Of a DNA stretch of 64,000 nucleotides, positions 23,101 through 31,709 are shown in pieces (the first letter of the stretch is position 1; every line of letters begins with the position of its first letter). A program made the translations under genes and the position numbers. Location: NCBI RefSeq assembly GCF_026283925.1, contig NZ_JAPDPF010000004.1:248001-312000 (forward strand). Reading direction: 5' to 3'. The notes beneath the pieces are model-generated. The model was not told where the DNA came from, did no database searches, and saw only the letters and a program-made list of their open reading frames with translations. Source of the stretch: Dyella halodurans. GTDB lineage: Bacteria > Pseudomonadota > Gammaproteobacteria > Xanthomonadales > Rhodanobacteraceae.

Positions 23101-26100
23101 TCATCCCTCCTGACCGACCGACGGATGATCATCGTCGGGCTTGGAGGGTTCCGTCCCGGACGGCGCTGACTTGGCGGGCTTCTTGCCGGCCGACAGCGTT
23201 TCCAGGCCCCAGAAGAACATCGGAATGAACAGCAGCGCGATCACCGTGGCGCCCAGCATGCCAAACACGACACCGGTGCCCAGGGAGCGGCGGCTGGCGG
23301 CGGAGGCACCACTGGCGATCGCCAACGGCACGCAGCCTAGAATGAAGGCCAACGACGTCATGATGATCGGGCGCAGGCGCAGCTTGGCCGCGTGCAGCGA
23401 CGCGTCGTAGGCGTTCAGCCCCTCCTTCTCGCGCATCTCGACGGCAAACTCGAAAATCAGGATTGCGTTCTTCGCTGCCAGTGCAATCAGCACGGTCAGG
23501 CCGATCTGGAAATACACGTCGTTTTCCATGCCGCGCAACAAGATGCCGACGAGAGCGCCAAACAGCGCGAACGGCACGGCCATCAGCACACCGAGTGGCA
23601 GCGACCACTTTTCGTACTGCGCTGCAAGAATGAGGAACACCATACCGAGCGCGAAGGCGAACACGGCAGCCGCTGTCGATCCTGCGGTTTTTTCTTCGAA
23701 CGCCTGGCCGCTCCAGCCGTAGCTGTAGCCGGCGCCAAGCACCTCTCGCGCCGTGTCTTCCATGGCCGCAATGGCCTGGCCGGAGCTGTAACCCGGGGCC
23801 GCGTCGCCGGTGATCTTGGCGGCGGGAAAGTTATTGAAACGCGTAACGATATCAGCGCCCGCCACATATCGACTGGTCGTCATGGACTTGATCGGGACCA
23901 TGTCGTGGTTCTTGTTCCTGACATAGAGCTGCTGGAGATCCTCCGGCCGCATGCGATATTGCGGCTCCGCCTGCATGATCACCTGGAACAGTCGACTGCT
24001 CTTGGGAAACTGGCTCACATACAGCGATCCAAACATCGTCTGCAGGACCGAGTAGACGTCCTGTACGGCAACCCCCTGCGATTCGGTGCGCTCACGATCG
24101 ACCTCCACCAACAACTGGCGCGAGCGGGTGTTGATCAGTGAATTCACCCCGCGCAGCTCCGGTCGCTGTTTCGCCTTGGCGATAAACGCGCGGGTGGTCG
24201 CCTCGAGCATCTGGTAACTACCACTGCCGGTACTCTGCAACCAGAACTCGAAGCCGCCGGTGGTACCGAGACCGGGAATGGATGGCGGGTTCACGGCCAC
24301 CACCGCGCCCTCGGTGAAAGCAGCGAAGGCCTTGTGCGAGTCCTTGATGAGGTCGGCCGCTCCCTGCCCTTCGCCACGCTCTGCAAAGCTCTTCAGCGTC
24401 ACGAACAAGGTGCCCGCGTTGGCCTTGTACTGGGAATCGATCAGGCTGTAGCCGACTGGCGCGGCGATCGACGCCACGCCAGGCTGCTTGGCAAACCAGT
24501 CCTCGGCGCGTTTCGACAAGTCGCTGGTCCGATCCAGACTGGCCGCATCAGGGAGCATCACGGCGGCAAATATATAGCCCTGGTCTTCGGTCGGAAGAAA
24601 TGACGTGGGAATGTGCCTGAACAGCCCCACCATGATCGCGATCATGCCTGCGATGATCAGCAAGGAAGCGACCACGCGCTTGATCGCCAACTGCACGGCG
24701 CGACCATAGCCTTCCGTGAAGCGGTCGAACTGGGTATTGAACCAGGTAAAGAAGCGATTTTTCTTGTGGCTACCGGGTTTGAGCAGGATCGCGGCGAGTG
24801 CCGGTGACAAGGTCAGCGCCACCACGCCCGACAGCAGCACGGACACGGCGATCGTCACCGCGAACTGCTTGTAGAGTTGCCCGGTGATGCCGGAGAGAAA
24901 CGCCACCGGGATAAACACCGCGAGCAGGACCAGTACGATGGCAATGACGGGACCGCTGACCTCATCCATCGCCTTCTTGGCCGCCGCCTTGGGCTCCAGC
25001 TTGAACTCGGTCATATTGCGTTCGACGTTTTCGATGACCACGATCGCGTCGTCCACCACGATGCCGATCGCCAGAACCATGCCGAACAAGGTCAGCATAT
25101 TGATCGAGAAACCAAGTGCGCTCATGCCGATAAAGGTGCCGATGATCGATACCGGGACCGCCAAAATCGGCACCAGGGTGGCGCGGAAGCTCTGCAGGAA
25201 CAGGTAGACAACGATGATGACGAGGAGCACCGCCTCTCCCAGCGTGTGCACCACCTCGCCAATCGAGTCCTTCACGAATTCCGTGGTGTCGAGCGCGACT
25301 TCGTAATCGAGCCCCGGCGGAAAGCTCTTCTTGAGTTCTTCGAGCGTGGCGCGCACCTTCTTTGACACATCGAGCGCATTGGCGCCCGACTGTTGATAGA
25401 CGGCAATCAGCGTCGCTGTCTTGCCGTTGAATCGTCCGCGCAAGGTGTAATCTTTCGAACCCAATTCAGCCGTAGCCACGTCCTTCAGGCGAACCAGCGC
25501 GGCGGCATCGCCGGTCCCCCCACGCAGGATGATGTCCTCGAACTCCGAGGGCTGGGTCATGCGGCCTTTGGTGGCAATCGGAAACGTCTGCAGGACCGGC
25601 CCCGGCGTCGGCGCCTGGCCAATACGTCCCGCGGAAAACTGCTGGTTCTGCGAAGCAATCGCTTGCTGGACATCACCCACGGTGATGCCGAGCTTCGCCA
25701 TGCGGTCGGGTTTCAGCCAAATACGCATGGCGTAGTCGGCGGAACCAAAGATCGCCGCCTGGTTGGCGCCGGGAATCCGCTTCAGGGCATCGAGCACATA
25801 GACGTTGGCGTAGTTGGCCACATAGGGCTGATCGAAGGCGTTGTCGGGCGCATAGATCGCAATCACCATCATGAAGGCCGACGAGCGCTTCTGCACCGAC
25901 ACACCCTGGGCCGTAACAGCATCAGGCAAGAACGGCAGCGCCAGGTTCACGCGGTTCTGCACATCGACCTGGGCCAGCGACGGGTCCGTGCCGATATTGA
26001 AGAACCCGGTGATGGTCAGGTTGCCCGTCGATGAACTCGTCGAGTTCATGTAGATCATGTTGTCCGCGCCGTTGATCTGTTGCTCCAGCGGTGCGGCGAC

Positions 26101-26286
26101 GTTTTGCGCGACGATCTCCGAGCTGGCACCCGGATAGGTGGCCGTCACCGTGATCGTGGGCGGCGCGATATCAGGAAACTGCGCGATCGGCAGATTGATC
26201 ATCGCCACCAGGCCGGCAACGACGAGGATGATGGACACGACCGATGCAAAAATCGGCCGGTCAATGAAGAAGTGCGAGAAATTCAT
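23101..26286 (-). CDS. RND multidrug efflux permease (HAE1/AcrB family)
   Basis: The 1061-residue inner membrane pump subunit has the usual 12-helix, two-porter-domain layout and normal AcrB length. Proton-relay aspartates are Asp412 and Asp413 in GIVVDDAIVVIENV, and the partner lysine is in LIALAAKNAILIFEF. The N-terminus FFIDRPIFASVVSIILV and the loop FPTSFLPTEDQGYIF-like segment are standard. The ATG overlaps the stop of the fusion protein by four bases and the outer membrane factor starts one base after its stop. Substrate range cannot be predicted. No local TetR-type repressor accompanies the operon. Confidence 0.95.
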   Translation of the reverse strand: MNFSHFFIDRPIFASVVSIILVVAGLVAMINLPIAQFPDIAPPTITVTATYPGASSEIVAQNVAAPLEQQINGADNMIYMNSTSSSTGNLTITGFFNIGTDPSLAQVDVQNRVNLALPFLPDAVTAQGVSVQKRSSAFMMVIAIYAPDNAFDQPYVANYANVYVLDALKRIPGANQAAIFGSADYAMRIWLKPDRMAKLGITVGDVQQAIASQNQQFSAGRIGQAPTPGPVLQTFPIATKGRMTQPSEFEDIILRGGTGDAAALVRLKDVATAELGSKDYTLRGRFNGKTATLIAVYQQSGANALDVSKKVRATLEELKKSFPPGLDYEVALDTTEFVKDSIGEVVHTLGEAVLLVIIVVYLFLQSFRATLVPILAVPVSIIGTFIGMSALGFSINMLTLFGMVLAIGIVVDDAIVVIENVERNMTEFKLEPKAAAKKAMDEVSGPVIAIVLVLLAVFIPVAFLSGITGQLYKQFAVTIAVSVLLSGVVALTLSPALAAILLKPGSHKKNRFFTWFNTQFDRFTEGYGRAVQLAIKRVVASLLIIAGMIAIMVGLFRHIPTSFLPTEDQGYIFAAVMLPDAASLDRTSDLSKRAEDWFAKQPGVASIAAPVGYSLIDSQYKANAGTLFVTLKSFAERGEGQGAADLIKDSHKAFAAFTEGAVVAVNPPSIPGLGTTGGFEFWLQSTGSGSYQMLEATTRAFIAKAKQRPELRGVNSLINTRSRQLLVEVDRERTESQGVAVQDVYSVLQTMFGSLYVSQFPKSSRLFQVIMQAEPQYRMRPEDLQQLYVRNKNHDMVPIKSMTTSRYVAGADIVTRFNNFPAAKITGDAAPGYSSGQAIAAMEDTAREVLGAGYSYGWSGQAFEEKTAGSTAAAVFAFALGMVFLILAAQYEKWSLPLGVLMAVPFALFGALVGILLRGMENDVYFQIGLTVLIALAAKNAILIFEFAVEMREKEGLNAYDASLHAAKLRLRPIIMTSLAFILGCVPLAIASGASAASRRSLGTGVVFGMLGATVIALLFIPMFFWGLETLSAGKKPAKSAPSGTEPSKPDDDHPSVGQEG

Positions 26287-27854
26287 TGCGCTTCTCTCGA
26301 TGCGGCCGGTTTTGCTTCGGGAACCACCGTAACCTCGACGCGGCGCGCTTCATCCTTGGTTCCCGCGGTGATATCCGCCGGTGGGCGCAGCTCGATCCGG
26401 TCTTCCGCAACGCCGGCCACGAGCAAGGCCGAACGCACGGCCTTCGCGCGAGCGGCGGCCAGCTTGAGATTGGCCTCGGGCGAACCAGACGCGTCGGCGT
26501 AACCCGAGATCACGGCACGGCCCGACGAAGCGCCATGCAGCTGTGCTGCAATGGGCGCAAGCTGCGACGCCGCGTGTTCCGAGATTTGTGCGCTACCGAT
26601 ATCAAAGAGCACCTCGGCCTTCGCCGCGGCGTGCGCCTGCGGGGATGGGGCGCCGGCATGAGCAGGCGTCGTGCTGGCGGCGCTGGGACCACCCTGCTTT
26701 GCGACCGCTGTCGGCGTCGCTGCGGCAGGGAGTTTCGCGGGGTGGGCCTTCACCGCCGCGCCAGGCCCGAGCCGGATAAAGTTATCCACGATGACCTGGT
26801 CCCCGGCATGCAGGCCTGAGTTGACAATCCAGTCAGTGCCGTTCCATTCGCCGGTTTCCACCAGCCGCGGCTGCGCCTTGCCGTCAGCCGTCACCGTCCA
26901 TACGAACGACCCCTGCTCGCCCTGTTGCACGGCTTCTTGCGGGACGGAAATCGCCTTGGTTCGCTCCGCACCCGCAACCTTCACGCGCACGAACTGCCCT
27001 GGTCGCAGGATACCCTCGCGATTTTCAAACACCGCGCGCACGAGATACGTTCCCGTTTCCGTGTTGAGCGCGGCGTCGGAGAACGAGATATGACCACGCT
27101 CCGGAAAGACGCTGCCGTCAGCAAGCACGATTTGCACTTCCAGCAAGCCGCGCGCTGGCAGCTTGAGCGCACCCGAACCGGTTTGATCGCGTAAACGCAA
27201 GACTTCGTTTTCGGAAAGGGAGAAATTCACCCACATGGGGTCCAGCTTCGCCACATAGGTGAGCAAGCTGTTGGTGGCATCGATATACGAGCCATTCTGC
27301 TTCTTGGCAAAGCTCGACAGTCCCGTCACGGGCGAGGTGATGGTGGTGTAGCCGAGATTGAGCTGTGCGCTGATCACATCGGCCCGCGCCTGCTCGACCG
27401 CTGCAGCGGCTGCCTGTTGCTGGCCGGTCGCATCATCAAGATCCTTCTGGCTCAACGCGTTCTTGGCGGCCAGTGGACGGACCCGATTGAGGTTGGCCTG
27501 CGCCGTATCGAGGCGCGCACGCTGTTGGCTGAGTTCGGCTTGCGCGGCATCCAGCGCCGCTTCGAATGGCTTGCTATCCATGCGGAACATCACGTCGCCG
27601 GCATGCACCATGGTGCCTTCCGTATAGATACGCTCCTCCAGAAAACCATTGACGCGCGCGCGTATCTCCACTTGCTGGGAACTTTCGGTCTGCCCCACGA
27701 ATTCATACAGCACCGGGACGTCGCGTAGCGACACGATAAGGACGCCCACTTCGGTGGGTGGGGCGGCAGCGGCTTCAGGCTTGCTTCCGCTGCATGCGCA
27801 TAACCATGCAGACAGGAGCGTCACGGCAACATAGGCAGGTAGTCTGTGCATCAT
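26283..27854 (-). CDS. RND membrane fusion lipoprotein with fused C-terminal OmpA-like domain
   Basis: Residues 1-25 are a lipoprotein signal ending Leu-Cys-Ala-Cys. Residues about 35-370 form an ordinary AcrA-type adaptor: barrel-sandwich halves (EIRARVNGFLEERIY and LGYTTITSPVTGLS), a coiled-coil hairpin between them, then beta-barrel and membrane-proximal parts. Unusually, an Ala/Pro-rich linker (about 370-412) leads to an OmpA-like domain at 413-515. It has a VLFDIGSA start and the motif GYADASGSPEANLKLAAARA. Asp454 and Arg469 match the residues that hold diaminopimelate in OmpA. AcrA is about 400 residues, so roughly 120 residues are extra. I infer that the pump is tied to peptidoglycan by its own adaptor. 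The start is ATGATG at 27854. Confidence 0.9.
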   Translation of the reverse strand: MMHRLPAYVAVTLLSAWLCACSGSKPEAAAAPPTEVGVLIVSLRDVPVLYEFVGQTESSQQVEIRARVNGFLEERIYTEGTMVHAGDVMFRMDSKPFEAALDAAQAELSQQRARLDTAQANLNRVRPLAAKNALSQKDLDDATGQQQAAAAAVEQARADVISAQLNLGYTTITSPVTGLSSFAKKQNGSYIDATNSLLTYVAKLDPMWVNFSLSENEVLRLRDQTGSGALKLPARGLLEVQIVLADGSVFPERGHISFSDAALNTETGTYLVRAVFENREGILRPGQFVRVKVAGAERTKAISVPQEAVQQGEQGSFVWTVTADGKAQPRLVETGEWNGTDWIVNSGLHAGDQVIVDNFIRLGPGAAVKAHPAKLPAAATPTAVAKQGGPSAASTTPAHAGAPSPQAHAAAKAEVLFDIGSAQISEHAASQLAPIAAQLHGASSGRAVISGYADASGSPEANLKLAAARAKAVRSALLVAGVAEDRIELRPPADITAGTKDEARRVEVTVVPEAKPAASREAQ

Positions 27855-27864
27855 TCAGACCTTT

Positions 27865-28119
27865 TCACCGGCAAGAATGGCCGACGTGCCCCAGCACGCC
27901 TTCTGGCTTCCCTTTGGCGTCGGTCAAAGGGCTGATGACCACGATGAATCCGAGAAGCGCCGTGCCCCGCGCGTCCAGCTCGTCACGAACGGACCGTAGT
28001 TTTACGTAGCTCCGCGTGCGTTCTATTACTGGTCAACCCGACTTTCTCGTCATGCATGGCTTGCCGACCGACATCGGGCAGCCATCGCAACGAAGCTCCC
28101 GACCCGACAGGTTCGCTGC
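27865..28119 (-). pseudogene. Probable gene remnant, weakly PAS/PAC-like, with an internal stop
   Basis: Between the divergent efflux operon and SulP gene, one minus-strand frame reads like real protein for about 83 codons. It is broken by a single TGA at 28035-28033 and has an upstream TAG. The first part contains CDGCPMSVGKPCMTRKSG. After the stop come PVIERTRSYVKLRS and then GFIVVISPLTDAKGKPEGVL, whose last part resembles the end of a PAS/PAC sensory domain. No start codon fits a full gene. It may be the tail of a lost regulator or sensor. Family assignment is weak. Confidence 0.35.
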
Positions 28120-28150
28120 CTATATCACACCATTCGAGTGACCTTGAGAA

Positions 28151-28164
28151 TCGTAAATTTACTG
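28151..28164. promoter_or_regulatory. AT-rich near-palindrome upstream of SulP, copy 1
   Basis: The sequence TCGTAAATTTACTG contains the perfect 10-base palindrome GTAAATTTAC. Twelve bases, GTAAATTTACTG, recur exactly at 29980-29991 after the same gene. It lies 40 bases before my chosen SulP start. An AT-rich dyad in such GC-rich DNA suggests a regulator site; no regulator can be named. Confidence 0.4.
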
Positions 28165-28203
28165 TCCGACAGCACGTGTCTCCCTGTCCCCGAGCGCCCC
28201 GAA

Positions 28204-29955
28204 ATGGGCGGCCGTATACTCACCACCATGCGAGACGATTCATCGACGCGTACCGTGGGTCGCCACCTTCCGGTGCTGGACTGGATTCGCGACTATCGCA
28301 GCGATTGGATCAAGCCCGACGTTATCGCGGGGATGACCGTTGCGGCCGTCGTCCTCCCGAAGGCCCTGGCGTACGCCACGGTAGCGGGACTGCCCGTGCA
28401 AGTCGGGCTCTATACGTCATTCTTGCCGATGGTGATCTACGCGCTGTTCGGATCCTCACGGCCACTCAGCGTCAGCACCACGGCCACGCTCGCGATCCTT
28501 GCGGGGACGGCTCTTGCCCGGGTGGCGCCGGGAGCCGGCGAGGCGGAGTTGCTGAGAGCCTCGGCGACCTTGACCTTGCTCGTTGGGGCCATGCTCACGC
28601 TCGCCGCGCTCCTGCGCCTGGGCTTTGTGGCGAACTTCATCTCCGATCCTGTGCTGACCGGCTTCAAGGCAGGTATTGCGGTCGTTATCGTGCTCGACCA
28701 GTTGCCGAAGCTGCTCGGCATTCATTTTCCCAAGGGCGGCTTTTTGCACAATGTACTGGCAATTGCCAGCGGTTTTCCTCACGCGTCGCTGGCGACCTTG
28801 ACGGTCGGACTCGCCACCATCGTCATCCTGGTGACGATGGAACACTTTGCGCCCCGCGCACCCACGCCGTTGATTGCCGTGGCTTGCGGAATCGGTGCGG
28901 TGGCCTTGTTTGGCTTGCAGTCGCATGGCGTTGAGATTGTCGGCCACGTGCCCACCGGCCTTCCCTCGCTGACCAGGCCGGACCTGTCACTCATCCAGTC
29001 GCTCTGGCCCGCTGCGGCGGGCATCGCACTCATGAGCTTCACCGAGACGATCGCCTCTGGACGGGCCTTTGTTAAACGCGGGGAGCCTACGCCACAACCT
29101 AATCGGGAATTGGTGGCGACCGGCCTCGCCAACATCGGCGGCGCCTTGTTTGGCTCCATGCCGGCTGGCGGTGGCACCACCCAGACGGCGGTGAACCGGC
29201 TTGTCGGCGCGCGTAGCCAACTGGCCGCACTGGTCACGGCCTCCATGACGCTCGGCACCATGCTGCTGCTGGCCCCTTTTATCGGTCAGATGCCGGAAGC
29301 GACGCTCGCGGCGGTGGTCATCGTGTACTCGCTCGGGCTGATCAAGCCCGCCGAATTTCGCGCCATCATCACCGTGCGGCGCACGGAGTTCATATGGGCC
29401 CTCGTTGCCTGCGCAGGTGTGGTATTGCTCGGCACGTTGCAAGGCATCCTGGTGGCCATCGTCGTCTCGCTCGCAGCACTCGCGCACCAGGTCTCCAACC
29501 CGCCCGTTTATGTGCTGGGGCGCAAACCTAGCACGACGGTCTTCCGCCCTGTTTCCGCGGAACATTCCGGCGACGAGACGTTTCCCGGCCTGCTGCTGCT
29601 CAGGCCCGAAGGGCGCATTTTCTTTGCCAACGCAGGGCTCCTTGGCCAAAGGATCCAGCAGCTGATCAGCGAAGCGGATGCCCGCGTGGTCGTACTGCAT
29701 CTGCGCGCCGTATTCGATCTCGAGTACACCGCGCTGAAGATGATGGTCGAGGCGGAAAGGAAACTCTCGGAGCGGGGCATCGCGCTCTGGCTGGTCGGGC
29801 TTAACCCGGGCGTGCTGGCCATGGTGCAGCGATCGCCGCTGGGCGCAACCCTGGGCAAAGAACGCCTGTTCCACAACCTGGATCAAGCCGTCGCCGCGTG
29901 GCAAGTACAAGGCGCGCAGGGCGCGGCCCCGAGCAGTTCCCGCGACGCACACTGA
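28204..29955 (+). CDS. SulP-family anion transporter with C-terminal STAS domain
   Basis: The product (583 residues from the ATG at 28204) is an inner membrane SLC26/SulP transporter. The N-terminal domain has PDVIAGMTVAAVVLPKALAY, the usual first helix, and about 11-14 hydrophobic segments follow. A cytoplasmic STAS domain occupies roughly the last 120 residues and includes VVLHLRAVFDLEYTALKMM. Substrates in the family include sulfate, bicarbonate and dicarboxylates; which one applies is not visible. The start is uncertain: GTG 28138, ATG 28204 and ATG 28228 are all in frame, none with a strong ribosome site. The palindrome at 28151-28164 argues against the GTG. Confidence 0.88.
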   Translation: MGGRILTTMRDDSSTRTVGRHLPVLDWIRDYRSDWIKPDVIAGMTVAAVVLPKALAYATVAGLPVQVGLYTSFLPMVIYALFGSSRPLSVSTTATLAILAGTALARVAPGAGEAELLRASATLTLLVGAMLTLAALLRLGFVANFISDPVLTGFKAGIAVVIVLDQLPKLLGIHFPKGGFLHNVLAIASGFPHASLATLTVGLATIVILVTMEHFAPRAPTPLIAVACGIGAVALFGLQSHGVEIVGHVPTGLPSLTRPDLSLIQSLWPAAAGIALMSFTETIASGRAFVKRGEPTPQPNRELVATGLANIGGALFGSMPAGGGTTQTAVNRLVGARSQLAALVTASMTLGTMLLLAPFIGQMPEATLAAVVIVYSLGLIKPAEFRAIITVRRTEFIWALVACAGVVLLGTLQGILVAIVVSLAALAHQVSNPPVYVLGRKPSTTVFRPVSAEHSGDETFPGLLLLRPEGRIFFANAGLLGQRIQQLISEADARVVVLHLRAVFDLEYTALKMMVEAERKLSERGIALWLVGLNPGVLAMVQRSPLGATLGKERLFHNLDQAVAAWQVQGAQGAAPSSSRDAH

Positions 29956-30346
29956 ACGATGCGCTGCTGCGCTGTGACAGTAAATTTACTGAGTGGTGTG
30001 AACTTCTTCCTCACGTGCAAGCTGACGCCGCGCATGCCATACGGCGTGCAGCTGTTGCTTTAGTTTGCTTCAACTAAGTGACGTCGCTGATTGCCCCGTG
30101 CATCTGGGATGAATGCGTCACTGGCAAGAAATAACCTCGCGAAACAGCGTCGTGCACACGTTTCTACGCTTGCTTGATGCTTACGTCGATTCACACGTCC
30201 TTGATCCGTGCGCGCGCAAAGTCTCACACCGTATGGGGACTCAGCTATTGCTTTCGCAGGTGCGACAGAAACGGACCGGCTAGGGATCGAGTGTCCAGCT
30301 GCCGGATACGAAACTCCTTGACATCGAAGGATGGGGGAGGAATCAG
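29956..30346. other. 391-base leader region before the potE module
   Basis: This gap probably holds the SulP transcription end and the promoter of the decarboxylation module. It contains the 14-base palindrome at 29978-29991, a hairpin with arms GCATGCC and GGCGTGC (30032-30049, one G-T pair), and a second with arms TTAGTT and AACTAA (30060-30077). No T-run follows either hairpin. An open frame from the ATG at 30177 runs into potE but lacks a ribosome site. Confidence 0.45.
29978..29991. promoter_or_regulatory. Perfect 14-base palindrome CAGTAAATTTACTG, copy 2
   Basis: CAGTAAATTTACTG is its own reverse complement. It sits 23 bases after the SulP stop, about 355 bases before potE, and shares 12 bases with the copy at 28151-28164. 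It looks like an operator for a dimeric regulator. Confidence 0.45.
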
Positions 30347-31678
30347 ATGCCCGGCACCAAGAAAATGACCATGATGCAGCTGACCCTTTTGGTCGCTGTG
30401 AACATGATGGGCTCCGGCATCATTATGCTGCCAGCCAATATGGCCCAAGTCGGCGCCATTTCACTGCTGTCGTGGGGAGTCACGGCGCTCGGATCGATGG
30501 CGATTGCCTACGGGTTTGCCCAGGCAGGCCTGTTCAATCAGCGTATTGGCGGCATGGCCGCGTATGCCGAAGACGCCTATGGAAAAGGCGGCTATTTCCT
30601 GACCTTCTTTCTTTACTTCCTTTCCCTGGCGATCGGCAACGTGGCGATCGCGATTTCCGCTGTTGGCTATCTCGCGGTGTTTTTCCCCGGCATGTCGGTG
30701 ACGCCCATCGCGACCTGCATCAGCGTCATAGGAGTGCTCTGGCTCACCACCATCGCGAACTTCGGTGGACCAAGCATTACCGGTCGCATCGGTTCCGTCA
30801 CGGTGTGGGGCGTGATCATTCCCGTCGCCGGCTTGTCCATCATTGGCTGGTTCTGGTTCAAGGGCGCCACCTTTTCAGCTGCCTGGAATCCCAAAGGGCT
30901 AAGCCTTTTCGAGGGCATCGACTCCAGCATTTCGCTCACGCTATGGGCATTTCTTGGCATGGAGTCTGCAGCACAAAACTCAGACGCCGTCGAGAACCCG
31001 AAGCGCGATGTTCCGCTCGCATGCATGCTTGGGACGCTTGGCGCTGCCGCCGTCTACGTACTGTCAACCACGGTCATCCAGGGCATCGTGCCGAATGCGC
31101 AACTGGCCGAGTCGACCGCGCCGTTCGCGCTCGCCTATTCGGAAATGTTCAACCCCACCATCGGTGCGGTCATCCGGGCACTGGCCATTCTTGCCTGCCT
31201 GGGCTCCCTGCTCGGATGGCAGTTCACCATCGCGCAGACGGCCAAGACAGCTGCCGAAGGGCGGATGTTCCCGAAGTTCTTCGCGAAGACCAACCGCCTC
31301 ACCGCACCGGTGATCGGCATGGTCGTCATGGGCATCGTGCAGAGTGCGTTGGCGTTATCAACGGCGTCCCCAAGCCTGAGCAAGCAGTTTGCGGTGCTGG
31401 TCAACCTCGCCGTCGTCACCAATGTGGTGCCGTACATCATCTCCCTGTCGGCCCTGATGATCATGATGAAAAAGGCCGGGGTTGGCGAACACACTTATCG
31501 GATGAATGCGTTTGTCGTCGCCGTTGCGATGCTTTACAGCACTTATGCCATCTACGCGTCCGGCAAGGAGGCCGTGCTTGGCGGCACGATCGCTATGGCG
31601 CTCACGTTTGTGATCTATGGCTTCCTGGCACCGCGATTCCCGCCGCCGTTGGTGGTCGACGAAGCGCGAACTGCCTGA
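30347..31678 (+). CDS. potE: PotE-type APC antiporter (putrescine/ornithine-like)
   Basis: The 443-residue inner membrane protein has 12 hydrophobic segments and closely resembles E. coli PotE (439). Shared stretches include VNMMGSGIIMLP in helix 1, ANVAIAISAVGY-like NVAIAISAVGYLAVFF, SVTVWGVIIPVAGLSIIGWF and CLGSLLGWQFTIAQ. PotE exchanges ornithine for putrescine; the same or a related amino acid/amine exchange is inferred. A strong GGGGGAGGA ribosome site precedes the ATG. It is the first gene of the decarboxylation module. In E. coli PotE pairs with an ornithine decarboxylase of the same superfamily as the two decarboxylases here. Confidence 0.9.
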   Translation: MPGTKKMTMMQLTLLVAVNMMGSGIIMLPANMAQVGAISLLSWGVTALGSMAIAYGFAQAGLFNQRIGGMAAYAEDAYGKGGYFLTFFLYFLSLAIGNVAIAISAVGYLAVFFPGMSVTPIATCISVIGVLWLTTIANFGGPSITGRIGSVTVWGVIIPVAGLSIIGWFWFKGATFSAAWNPKGLSLFEGIDSSISLTLWAFLGMESAAQNSDAVENPKRDVPLACMLGTLGAAAVYVLSTTVIQGIVPNAQLAESTAPFALAYSEMFNPTIGAVIRALAILACLGSLLGWQFTIAQTAKTAAEGRMFPKFFAKTNRLTAPVIGMVVMGIVQSALALSTASPSLSKQFAVLVNLAVVTNVVPYIISLSALMIMMKKAGVGEHTYRMNAFVVAVAMLYSTYAIYASGKEAVLGGTIAMALTFVIYGFLAPRFPPPLVVDEARTA

Positions 31679-31709
31679 CGCACTGGCAGGCGAAACTGAG
31701 GAGAGGCAC

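Noticed and set aside
27910-27931. Inverted repeat CCCTTTG/CAAAGGG upstream of the efflux operon
   Set aside because: It coincides with the protein-like remnant, where it encodes part of a PLTDAKGK stretch, so the symmetry may be chance.
28138-28203. GTG start giving a longer SulP protein
   Set aside because: The added residues are not typical of SulP N-termini and the segment contains the AT-rich palindrome that looks regulatory.
30177-30368. Possible leader peptide (MLTSIHTSLIRARAKSH...) before potE
   Set aside because: There is no ribosome site, it overlaps the potE start out of frame, and its later half has the composition of a shadow frame. It recalls the SpeFL idea but is not supported.
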